From Planctomycetota bacterium (GTDB lineage Bacteria > Planctomycetota > Planctomycetia > Pirellulales > Pirellulaceae), in contig JAJRVM010000204.1 in NCBI GenBank assembly GCA_024277285.1, positions 1-64,000 of the forward strand: a stretch of 64,000 bases of DNA. Direction: 5' to 3'. Shown in pieces: positions 19,007 through 26,803 of this stretch (positions are counted from its first letter, which is position 1; the number at the start of each line of letters is the position of its first letter). The translations under genes were made by a program, and so were the position numbers. The notes under the pieces were generated by a model. That model saw only the letters and a program-made list of their open reading frames with translations, did not search any database and was not told the DNA's origin.

Positions 19007-20689
19007 ATGCAAACCATCACACGCTACTGCTGTTGCCTGGCGGCCATCGCCGTGATCTGGCCAAGCCACATTCGTGCCCAACCGGTTGAGCCATGCGACA
19101 TCAACCTGACTGACATCACCTCACAGACTCGTATCGGCTTTCGGCACACAGACGGCGGAACCGGGAACCGCTACATTATCGAAAGCGTGGTGGCCGGACT
19201 GGCACTGTTCGACTACGACGGCGATGAGTTTGTCGATATCTACTTTTTGAACGGCGCCCCGCGCAAGTACGGGTCAGACGGCACTGGCCCACGCAATGCG
19301 CTTTATCGCAACAACGGCGATTCGACGTTCACGGATGTGACACGCCAAGCAGGGGTCGGTGACGCCGGTTACGGCCTGGGGGTAACGGCCGGAGATTATG
19401 ACAATGATGGCGATCAAGATCTCTACCTAAATAATTTTGGCCCTAACGTGCTCTATCGAAACAATGGAGACGGTACATTTACAGCAGTGACGCCCCAAGC
19501 AAGAGTCGGCAACGGCACTCAAGTCGGAGCGGGCACCGCGATGCTGGATATCGACGCCGACGGTGATCTCGACCTCTATGTGGCCAACTACGTCGATTTC
19601 AATTACGACAAACACATTGTTCGCAAAATTGGCCCTCACCAATTCCATCCCGGTCCAGCCGACTACGATCCGGTGCCCGACAACCTCTTTCGCAATAATG
19701 GTGATGGTACCTTCACGGACATCTCAGAAGCGTCAGGAATCAGTGCTGTGGCCGGAACCGGGATGGGTATCGTCTGCTTTGACTATGACTCGGATCGTGA
19801 CACCGACATATTCATATGCAACGATCACCGCCCTAATTTCCTGATGCGGAATGACGGTAAGGGGCATTTCCAGGAAGTCGGCCTGCTGGCCGGTGTCGCC
19901 TTCGATGGTTTTGGCAATCAGAACGGGAGCATGGCCGTTGATTGTGGCGATTATGACAACGACGGCCGCCTGGACCTGTTCGTAACGGACTACTCCTCTG
20001 AGTTGCCTGTACTCTATCGGAACCTGGGCGACGGTTTGTTTGAGGACGCAACACGCGCCGCCCGCATCGCCAACACGACGTTTCCGCACGTGACTTGGGG
20101 CACCGGCATGATCGACTTCGACTCCGATGGAGACCGCGACATCTTCGTCGCATGTGGCCATTTCATGGACAACATCCGGTTTATCGACGACCGTACGCAA
20201 GTGCAGGTCCGCAACATATTGCTGCAGAATATAGGTGACGGGACGTTCAGGGACGTGTCAAACCGCTGCGGCAGTGGGTTGGCACCGGTCGAAGCAAGCA
20301 AGGGGGCGGGTTTCGATGACCTGGACAATGACGGTGACATCGACGCGGTGATACTCAACGCCAACGGCGTGCCGACGATCATCCGCAACGACAGCAGCAC
20401 CAAAAACCACTGGCTGCAGATCCGATTGATCGGAACTAACAGCAATCGCGACGGTGCGGGAGCTCGCGTCCGTGTGGTCGTCGGCGGCAAGAGCCAGATT
20501 GCCGAAGTGCACCGTGGCCGTGGATACCAGGGTCACTTCGGTGCTCAGCTGCACTTCGGCTTGGGCGATGCCACACACGTTGATCGAATCGAAATCTCCT
20601 GGATCGGCGGCGGGCGCGACGAGCTCTCAGGGATTGCCGTCGATCAGTGCATCGTTGTGACGCAGGATGGTGTGGCAATGCACCAGTGA
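19007..20689 (+). CDS. CRTAC1-type exported FG-GAP/ASPIC-UnbV protein (arm 1, copy 3)
   Basis: This 560-residue protein has a signal peptide (YCCCLAAIAVIWPSHIRA) and then the shared start EPCDINLTDIT. The propeller loops include DYDGDEFVDIYFLNG, DYDNDGDQDLYLNNFG and DYDNDGRLDLFVTDYS; the last region is ASPIC/UnbV (GAGARVRVVVGGK, GRGYQGHFGAQ). It lies 195 bases after copy 2, a larger gap than between copies 1 and 2, so it may have its own promoter. It ends just before a strong hairpin terminator. It is the most diverged of the three plus-strand copies in the first loop (DGDEFVDIY, and APRKYG in place of APLKGT). Confidence 0.9.
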   Translation: MQTITRYCCCLAAIAVIWPSHIRAQPVEPCDINLTDITSQTRIGFRHTDGGTGNRYIIESVVAGLALFDYDGDEFVDIYFLNGAPRKYGSDGTGPRNALYRNNGDSTFTDVTRQAGVGDAGYGLGVTAGDYDNDGDQDLYLNNFGPNVLYRNNGDGTFTAVTPQARVGNGTQVGAGTAMLDIDADGDLDLYVANYVDFNYDKHIVRKIGPHQFHPGPADYDPVPDNLFRNNGDGTFTDISEASGISAVAGTGMGIVCFDYDSDRDTDIFICNDHRPNFLMRNDGKGHFQEVGLLAGVAFDGFGNQNGSMAVDCGDYDNDGRLDLFVTDYSSELPVLYRNLGDGLFEDATRAARIANTTFPHVTWGTGMIDFDSDGDRDIFVACGHFMDNIRFIDDRTQVQVRNILLQNIGDGTFRDVSNRCGSGLAPVEASKGAGFDDLDNDGDIDAVILNANGVPTIIRNDSSTKNHWLQIRLIGTNSNRDGAGARVRVVVGGKSQIAEVHRGRGYQGHFGAQLHFGLGDATHVDRIEISWIGGGRDELSGIAVDQCIVVTQDGVAMHQ

Positions 20690-20701
20690 ACGGCAAAAAA
20701 A

Positions 20702-20729
20702 GCGGACCGGCAATCGAATGCCGGTCCGC
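20702..20729. terminator. Intrinsic terminator, probably bidirectional
   Basis: A perfect 11-base stem, gcggaccggca (20702-20712) with tgccggtccgc (20719-20729), closes a six-base loop. On the plus strand it is followed by gtatttt; on the minus strand it is followed by ttttttt (the run aaaaaaa at 20695-20701). It lies between the end of the plus-strand CRTAC1 gene at 20689 and the end of the minus-strand lipoprotein gene at 20804, so it can stop both transcripts. Confidence 0.85.
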
Positions 20730-20803
20730 GTATTTTCCATTGATGGCCCCACGATCGTTCAGAGTACTGAAGCCATCAGCGAGTACGTTTCCAAAACGAA
20801 CAA

Positions 20804-21277
20804 CTACTTACTGGTCATCTTGATATCGTACGTATTGCCGCCCGATTTCACTTCAAATGTCAATTCGGTCGCGGTGTTGTACTTGGCCGGAATCTTCTCG
20901 GCCTGGTCAGCGTTATTGTACATCGCCGCGTCGCCACCCTTGCCCATCGCCATATCTTCGTACGACCCGCTGTCCGATGTCATTTTGGTATCAACGTCAT
21001 CCTTCGCGACCCCCATCGAGGTGACCTTAACTTTGTGCGTTCCAATAAGTGCACCCACAGCATCTCCGAATCCCAGCGTGTATTTGCCAGCATCGTCGGT
21101 CGTTGCCGTCGAGGGCCTTCCGCCCGCGTCAGGCGTGAAGGTCACCAGAACATTGGCAGCCGGTTGACCATCCAACGTTACGGTGCCGGTGACCTCTCCC
21201 AGGTCAGGGGCGCCAGAGCCACAACCGAGGCAGACCAAACTAACCAAGCCCAAGGCCACTGAAAACAATCGCATCAT
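20804..21277 (-). CDS. Small lipoprotein with one Ig-like/carboxypeptidase-regulatory-like domain
   Basis: This protein of about 157 residues has a hydrophobic leader (MMRLFSVALGLVSLVCLGC) ending in Gly-Cys, a likely though imperfect lipobox. One beta-sandwich-like domain follows: GEVTGTVTLDGQPAANVLVTF, TTDDAGKYTLGF, then GTHKVKVTSMG. This pattern is typical of small planctomycete surface lipoproteins with a carboxypeptidase regulatory-like fold. The ATG at 21277 has the strong ribosome site ggggaggg; the frame extends 18 residues further without sense. It follows the DUF1559 gene, separated by a terminator, so it is probably a separate unit. Function is unknown beyond a likely structural surface role. 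Confidence 0.8.
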   Translation of the reverse strand: MMRLFSVALGLVSLVCLGCGSGAPDLGEVTGTVTLDGQPAANVLVTFTPDAGGRPSTATTDDAGKYTLGFGDAVGALIGTHKVKVTSMGVAKDDVDTKMTSDSGSYEDMAMGKGGDAAMYNNADQAEKIPAKYNTATELTFEVKSGGNTYDIKMTSK

Positions 21278-21351
21278 TACTACCCTCCCCTTCGTCATTT
21301 CGTAAGCAGACACTCGCTTGAAACGAATCAACGGTGTCTAGAATATAAAAA

Positions 21352-21381
21352 CGCGCCCGACGGCTAGATGCGTCGGGCGCG
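21352..21381 (-). terminator. Intrinsic terminator of the DUF1559 gene
   Basis: An 11-base perfect stem, cgcgcccgacg with cgtcgggcgcg, has an eight-base loop. On the minus strand it is followed by a T-run (ttttta, the complement of 21346-21351). It begins about 35 bases after the stop of the minus-strand pseudopilin gene at 21416 and lies before the lipoprotein start. Confidence 0.85.
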
Positions 21382-21415
21382 AACAAATGTTCAAACTATA
21401 CTTGTCGTTGCTGAA

Positions 21416-22486
21416 TCAGAGCTGGTCTAACGCAACACGCTCTTCACCAGCACGACTGCCCAAGGCACCCCAAACACCCCACGGTGATATTCCACCTCGG
21501 TTATTAATATCGTTGATCGTCTGGTCACCCGAATCAATCGTATCGGTGACGAAGTGGACCGAACCATCCGCCATCACGACGTGAGCACCCGATGGGTGAT
21601 TACTCGAGAGCGTAGCCATTGCTTCGTTCCAGTCGCCAGCACCCCAGTTACAGGAAGGGCCGTTCGGCGGTACCATCGTGGTCAAGCCGGTGAAGTACGG
21701 TCGCCCGTCCCATGCACGGCCTCCCGGCGGACGGAAGTTTTGCCGCACAGGACCGGTCAATTGCCTCGTGACGATGTCATAGCGCGCCGAACATGCGGCA
21801 GGATTCCAAGCGGTTACCCATTCAGCAATTCCGCCTTTCAGATGACGCGGTCCATGATTACCGATCGAGCACTCACCCATCATGATGGTATTGGACAATC
21901 CATCGGTAATGCCTGACATCGGCAACCAACGATTCCGCTGATAGATTCCGCGGTTGTCACGACCACCACCCCAGTTCGGGAAGAAGTGGTTCTGGTGATA
22001 ATCGTCACCAACCGAAAAACGATAGCTGGTCAAGGAAGGACTCTCACGACGGTCCGGCGGGTCACCACCTTCAGAGGGACACAACAATGTCTCAATGTCA
22101 ACCTTCCAATAGAGATTATGGAACTGCGTATTGGACGTCGACCATGGTGCCGGCAGGCCGATATTCGGGCGGGCGCGCTGCATCATCCCGTCATACAACG
22201 GCGTCTGCTCAATGAAGGGCAGTAAACTAATAAAGGGGGAGTAAGTGATCCCCCCATTTTGCCCCATCCCTCGCGCGCCCAACGCGGGCAACTTGTTGTG
22301 GATGTCATGATAGTTGTGGTTCGCCAACCCCAACTGTTTCATGTTATTTCCACATGACATTCTGCGGGCCGCCTCACGCGCTGCCTGCACCGCAGGCAAC
22401 AACAACGCGACCAAAATGCCGATGATGGCGATCACCACCAGCAATTCGACGAGGGTGAAACCCTTTCTACCCAAAGTACGCTGCAT
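21416..22486 (-). CDS. DUF1559 pseudopilin-like protein with H-X9-DG signature
   Basis: This 356-residue protein has the textbook planctomycete form: a basic leader, Gly before FTLVELLVVIAIIGILVALL, then LPAVQAAREAARR and NNMKQLGLANHNYHD. The middle holds DUF1559 features (LCPSEGG, ITDGLSNTIMMGE, NHGPRH). The C-terminal signature is HPSGAHVVMADG, His-X9-Asp-Gly. It should be processed by prepilin peptidase and displayed as a pilin-like or surface subunit. A strong ribosome site (ggaggtg) precedes ATG at 22486. A four-unit tandem repeat lies 55 bases upstream, and a clear terminator follows the stop. It lies between the two mirrored CRTAC1 arms, as a single-gene unit. Confidence 0.92.
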   Translation of the reverse strand: MQRTLGRKGFTLVELLVVIAIIGILVALLLPAVQAAREAARRMSCGNNMKQLGLANHNYHDIHNKLPALGARGMGQNGGITYSPFISLLPFIEQTPLYDGMMQRARPNIGLPAPWSTSNTQFHNLYWKVDIETLLCPSEGGDPPDRRESPSLTSYRFSVGDDYHQNHFFPNWGGGRDNRGIYQRNRWLPMSGITDGLSNTIMMGECSIGNHGPRHLKGGIAEWVTAWNPAACSARYDIVTRQLTGPVRQNFRPPGGRAWDGRPYFTGLTTMVPPNGPSCNWGAGDWNEAMATLSSNHPSGAHVVMADGSVHFVTDTIDSGDQTINDINNRGGISPWGVWGALGSRAGEERVALDQL

Positions 22487-22540
22487 CGTTCACCTCCACA
22501 AATCTTGAAAAGGAATTAATAATAGCACTCGAAGACTCTT

Positions 22541-22591
22541 CAGTGCGCCTAGTCAGTGCGCCTAGTCAGTGCGCCTAGTCAGTGCGCCTAG
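22541..22591. repeat. Tandem repeat, four copies of a 13-base unit
   Basis: The unit cagtgcgcctagt occurs at 22541, 22554, 22567 and 22580 (the last copy cut short after cagtgcgccta). It lies upstream of the DUF1559 gene start at 22486 and downstream of a CRTAC1 gene that ends at 22768, so it may sit in the promoter region of the DUF1559 gene. A perfect tandem suggests recent slippage. Confidence 0.9.
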
Positions 22592-22767
22592 CGCGCCCTT
22601 CCCATTTGGGTATGCGCAGGTCTTACAGACATTCCCCTGAATATACGTCGATCCGACTTTAAAAACAACAACGCTACCGTTTCGGCGGTCGAAAATCCCC
22701 AAAATACCTAGCCCGCGTCACCCACCGGCGGGGCATTACCCCCAAAAGGGCTGTCCAGTCAACCTCG

Positions 22768-24507
22768 TCACCGCGTCGGCGTCGCCGATCCTTCGACCAG
22801 AATCACATGCTGATCCACCGCACGTGCCGGAAACGACTCCCATTCTTCGCCTGACGTGCCACCAAGTAACTCGCCCTTAGGCCATCTGATTTCGATACGA
22901 TCGACTCTAGCACGATCCCCCAACCCGAATTGGAGTCGCGTACCAAAATGACTTTGATAACCACGGCCGCTGTGCACTTCGGCCACTTGCACAAGATCAC
23001 CGGCGACGACGCGCACCCGTGCTCCCACCGCCGCGCGATTCCCCTTGGTGCCGATAACCGTCACTTGCAGCCAGTGATTCTGGCGGGGGTTCTGATTGGG
23101 CGAATCGTTGCGCAACAAACTGGCCAAGGCATCTGAATTCGAGACAACCACATCTAGATCACCATCATTGTCAAAGTCGTCCAGGCCGATCCCGCGACTG
23201 CTTTCGACGATCTCCATACCCGTCCCGGCACGCTGGGAAACATCCACAAACTTGCCATCGCCAGTGTTCATCAGTAAGAAATTGGGAATCTTACGAGCCG
23301 TTCGATCGTCGACGTTTTCAATGGCATCAAAATGGCCGCAGGCAATGAAGACATCGCGATCGCCATCGTTGTCAAAGTCGCCAAAGCCTGTCCCCCAATT
23401 GACGTGCGGCAGTAGATCGACCGTGATCCTCGCCCAACTGGTGGCATCTTCAAACGTACCGCCTCCCAGGTTGCGATACAGAATCGGCAGCTCCTGCTGA
23501 TAGTCGGTCATGAAAAGGTCCAAGTCACCGTCATTGTCTACGTCGCCGCAATCGACTCCCATGCTGGTGCTCTGCGTGCCATCAAAATCGTAAGCCACTC
23601 CCGCGACCAGTCCAACCTCTTCAAAGTGTCCCTGACCGTCATTTTGGAACAAGAAATTCGCTTTCGCGTCATGACAGACAAAGACATCGGCATCACCATC
23701 GTCGTCAAAGTCACCGCACACAATGCCCATTCCCGGACCGACATGCACTGCAATTCCAGCCGCCTCACTCACATCGGTGAATGTTCCATCTCCGTTGTTC
23801 CGGTAAAGCGTATCAGGGACGGGGTTGTAGTGGCCTGGAGCCGTGATAAACACCTGCTCGTCGACAACGACGGAAACATGATTGTCGAACGTAAAGTCGA
23901 CGTAGTTGGCTACATACAGGTCAAGGTCACCATCACCTTCAATGTCCAAGAACGCCGTGCCAGCACCAACTTTGTCACCATTGCGCACCGATGCCAGAGC
24001 GGTAATATCGCGAAAAGTCCCATCACCGTTATTGCGATAAAGCACGTTGGAACCAAAGTTATTCACGTACAGGTCTGGATAACCGTCGTTATCCCAATCG
24101 CCAGCCGTGACCCCCAACCCATACCCTTTATCACCAACCCCCGCCGCCTCGGTAACCTCGGTAAAGGTCCCGTCCCCATCGTTGTGATACAGACTGTTGT
24201 GCGGCACTGTTCTCAGCGTCGTCCCCTTGAGAGTGGCGCCGTTGAGAAAATAGACATCAATGTAACCATCGCGGTCGTAATCGAACGTCACCAGCCCACC
24301 CACCACACCTTCCACAATGTATCCCTGGCCATCGCCACCATGCTGATGCCGAAACGAAATCCCCGAATCGGGCAACGCATTGACCAAATGGATGGTGCAG
24401 CGTGGTGGGGTAGCGAAAAGGGAACGCCCTGCAATCGACGTCACGACCAGGATCAGGATCCCAACGATGCAATTAAGCCAGCGTGTTTTCATTCTTCGTA
24501 TCTGCAT
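22768..24507 (-). CDS. CRTAC1-type exported FG-GAP/ASPIC-UnbV protein (arm 2, copy 2)
   Basis: This 579-residue protein has a signal segment (CIVGILILVVTSIAGRSLFA) and FG-GAP propeller loops including DYDRDGYIDVYFLNG, DWDNDGYPDLYVNNFG and DVDNDGDLDLFMTDY, then a C-terminal ASPIC/UnbV domain (AVGARVRVVAGDL, GRGYQSHFGTR). It is closest to the next minus-strand copy at 24798-26474: both have YIVEG, LYHN and FVCHDAKANF/FVCHDGKANF, which are absent from the plus-strand copies. The start may be 24507 or 24492; the bases gcagatacgaa occur twice around them. It is probably downstream in one unit with the neighbouring copy and the TPR gene, although a 290-base gap with a palindromic repeat separates it. 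Confidence 0.9.
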   Translation of the reverse strand: MQIRRMKTRWLNCIVGILILVVTSIAGRSLFATPPRCTIHLVNALPDSGISFRHQHGGDGQGYIVEGVVGGLVTFDYDRDGYIDVYFLNGATLKGTTLRTVPHNSLYHNDGDGTFTEVTEAAGVGDKGYGLGVTAGDWDNDGYPDLYVNNFGSNVLYRNNGDGTFRDITALASVRNGDKVGAGTAFLDIEGDGDLDLYVANYVDFTFDNHVSVVVDEQVFITAPGHYNPVPDTLYRNNGDGTFTDVSEAAGIAVHVGPGMGIVCGDFDDDGDADVFVCHDAKANFLFQNDGQGHFEEVGLVAGVAYDFDGTQSTSMGVDCGDVDNDGDLDLFMTDYQQELPILYRNLGGGTFEDATSWARITVDLLPHVNWGTGFGDFDNDGDRDVFIACGHFDAIENVDDRTARKIPNFLLMNTGDGKFVDVSQRAGTGMEIVESSRGIGLDDFDNDGDLDVVVSNSDALASLLRNDSPNQNPRQNHWLQVTVIGTKGNRAAVGARVRVVAGDLVQVAEVHSGRGYQSHFGTRLQFGLGDRARVDRIEIRWPKGELLGGTSGEEWESFPARAVDQHVILVEGSATPTR

Positions 24508-24647
24508 TCGTATCTGCCTAGTCGTTGCCGTTCATGGTTTGTTCACAGTTATGGCTGGGTCACAGTTGCTGCACGATTGGCTGTGGCTCACTGCACTCAC
24601 AACGCAAATTGACCTCTTGTAGCGGCCTACGGGTAGCTCACCAGGCG

Positions 24648-24745
24648 CTTTCACCCATGGGACAAGCCCATGGGAGTCTTTTGAAAGCGACATTACTTCA
24701 ATCCGCTAAACTACTACTGTCTTTTGTACACTGCGTCCTCTTCAC
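24648..24745 (+). repeat. Palindromic repeat, cccatggg family
   Basis: This repeat lies in the gap 24508-24797, which has no gene. It has two cccatggg palindromes around acaag, bracketed by cgctttca and tgaaagcg, then ccgctaaactac and cttttgtac. A related sequence occupies 41428-41520 (cctacgggg, gcccgtagg, ggctaaactgcc, cttttgcag), and a reverse copy lies at 2862-2920. The nested stems could form a cruciform or an RNA hairpin in the transcript between two CRTAC1 genes. Confidence 0.65.
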
Positions 24746-24797
24746 CGCAGGGACTGCGGTGCCACACTGCGTCGATTTGCGGTTGGTTGTCGCATGA

Positions 24798-26474
24798 CTA
24801 TTCCGCTTGCCCCGCCCCTTCGACCAACGTCACACATTGATCCGCCACAATGTCCACAAACGCTTCCACCTTGCCGGTCGGCCAACGCACCACCACTCGA
24901 TCGACCTTGGCGCGTTTTCCCAAACCGAACTGCAGTCGTGAACCAAAATGACTCTGGTAGCCGCGACCCGCAAGCACTTCGGCCACTTGGGTGAGATCTC
25001 CCGTGACCACGCGCACACGTGCACCTACGCCCGCGCGGTTGCTGCGGGTGCCGCTCACCCGCACTTGCAACCAGTGGTTTCCGGTTACCGAATCGTTACG
25101 GAGCAGCTGCGGAGGGGCATGCGAATTGAGAATAACGACCTCTAACTCACCGTCGTTATCCAGATCATCCAAGCCAATGCCGCGACTGCTTTCCACTTCT
25201 TTCAAGCCATTGCCACAACGGCTTGACACGTCGACGAACGTTCCTTTGCCCGTATTCATCAGTAGAAAATTCGGGATCTTCAGTGCGGTACGGTCGTCAA
25301 TGTCTTCGATTCGATCGAAATGGCCACACGCAATAAAGATGTCACGATCCCCATCGTTATCGAAATCGGCGAACCCGGTACCCCAGTTAACGTGCGGGTA
25401 AAGGTCGTTCGTGATTCCCACGGCGCTGCTGGCATCCTCGAACAAACCATCACCCAAATTGCGATAGAGAACCGGCATTTCCACCTGATAGTCCGTCATG
25501 AACAGATCGAGATCGCCGTCATTGTCGAAATCGCCGCAATCGACCCCCATGCTGGAGTTTTCCTTGCCGTCAAAGTCGTACGCCACACCGGCGATCAATC
25601 CCATTTCTTCAAAGTGACCGTGGCCGTCATTTTGAAACAAGAAATTGGCTTTCCCATCGTGGCAAACGAACACGTCCGCATCACCATCGTCGTCAAAATC
25701 GGCGCAGACCATCCCCATGCCGGGACCGGCGTGAGCACCGATGCCAGACTCCTGGCTGACGTCGGTGAAGGAGCCGTCTCCATCGTTCCGGTAGAGTGTA
25801 TCGGGCACGGGGTGGTAGTAGTTGGGGCCGGCCTGATACGAGCGCCCGTCGATGACGATCGGCACGTGATTGTCGTAGTTGAAATCGACGTAGTTCGCCA
25901 CATACAGGTCGAGATCGCCGTCGCCGTCCATATCGAACATGGCCGTACCCGCGCCGACCAGATTAGCGTTGTCGACCCTCGCCTGCGCGGTAGCATCAGA
26001 AAATGTACCGTCACCGTTATTGCGAAAAAGGACGTTGGTGCCAAAGTTATTCAGATACAAATCGGGAAACCCGTCGTTATCATAATCTCCGGCCGTCACT
26101 CCCAATCCGAATCCACGATCGCCCACTCCCGCAGCCTGAGTTGCATCGGTGAACGTCCCGTTCCCATTGTTGTGATAGAGCGTGTTTCGAGGGACGTCAT
26201 CGAGCACGGTTCCCTTGAGCGGCGCGCCATTGAGGAAGTAGATGTCGATATAGCCATCGAGGTCATAATCGAAAAGCACGAGCCCCGCCACCATCCCTTC
26301 GACGATGTACCCTTGCCCGCTCCCCCCGTGGTTGTGCCGGAACGTGAGTCCCGCTTCGGCCGTGGTGTTGACGAGCTGGATCGAACAGGCGGGCGGCTGC
26401 GCCGCAACCAGAGGACCGCCGACCGCCAATGACAGGACCATCCCAAAAACCGACATACAACTTCGCACTTGCAT
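24798..26474 (-). CDS. CRTAC1-type exported FG-GAP/ASPIC-UnbV protein (arm 2, copy 1)
   Basis: This protein of about 558 residues has a signal segment (SVFGMVLSLAVGGPLVA). Propeller loops include DYDLDGYIDIYFLNG, DYDNDGFPDLYLNNFG and DFDNDGDLDLFMTDY, and the end is ASPIC/UnbV (GVGARVRVVTGDL, GRGYQSHFGSR). ATG at 26474 is preceded by ggagaggt and gives a standard signal peptide; the longer frame to 26516 adds 14 residues. It shares the second-arm signatures YIVEG and LYHNNGNGTF with the copy at 22768-24507. A TPR gene lies 330 bases upstream on the same strand, mirroring the TPR then CRTAC1 order of the plus-strand arm. Confidence 0.9.
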   Translation of the reverse strand: MQVRSCMSVFGMVLSLAVGGPLVAAQPPACSIQLVNTTAEAGLTFRHNHGGSGQGYIVEGMVAGLVLFDYDLDGYIDIYFLNGAPLKGTVLDDVPRNTLYHNNGNGTFTDATQAAGVGDRGFGLGVTAGDYDNDGFPDLYLNNFGTNVLFRNNGDGTFSDATAQARVDNANLVGAGTAMFDMDGDGDLDLYVANYVDFNYDNHVPIVIDGRSYQAGPNYYHPVPDTLYRNDGDGSFTDVSQESGIGAHAGPGMGMVCADFDDDGDADVFVCHDGKANFLFQNDGHGHFEEMGLIAGVAYDFDGKENSSMGVDCGDFDNDGDLDLFMTDYQVEMPVLYRNLGDGLFEDASSAVGITNDLYPHVNWGTGFADFDNDGDRDIFIACGHFDRIEDIDDRTALKIPNFLLMNTGKGTFVDVSSRCGNGLKEVESSRGIGLDDLDNDGELEVVILNSHAPPQLLRNDSVTGNHWLQVRVSGTRSNRAGVGARVRVVTGDLTQVAEVLAGRGYQSHFGSRLQFGLGKRAKVDRVVVRWPTGKVEAFVDIVADQCVTLVEGAGQAE

Positions 26475-26803
26475 ACCTCTCCGCACTCCCGAAAAAACGG
26501 CATTGCAAAAACGCAACCATGCTGCCTAAGACCAGATTCCATCACACGCCAAGTCACCAGGCTTGAAGTCGCCTAACGGGCTACCGCCCGCAACGACGGG
26601 CAACGCCCCATGCGTTGCTCAAAAACAGGTACCCAACTCCATCCTACTCTGGCGCCGCGTGAGGCTCCTGTCCAGTCGAATACCACGCACGGTCGCATGC
26701 GCCGGAATTCGGCCGAAACGCCAATGGACGATCAACCGTAGTTGTCCCGCAGCGGATTCCGTCTAGGGCGACTCACTCGAAGAATGCCGCTACGGTGATT
26801 GCA
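26475..26803. other. Intergenic spacer between TPR and CRTAC1 genes (arm 2)
   Basis: I see no gene in this gap. It contains a small stem, cgggctaccgcccg near 26577-26590. In arm 1 the equivalent TPR and CRTAC1 genes overlap, so this spacer is a difference between the two arms. Confidence 0.5.

Noticed and set aside
20667..21167. Plus-strand open frame of 166 residues over the lipoprotein gene
   Set aside because: It is antisense to a lipoprotein with a good leader and ribosome site, and it runs through a strong terminator.
25320..26432. Long plus-strand open frame of 370 residues across a CRTAC1 gene
   Set aside because: It is antisense to a clear FG-GAP gene; the repeated codon pattern of that gene keeps the opposite strand free of stops.
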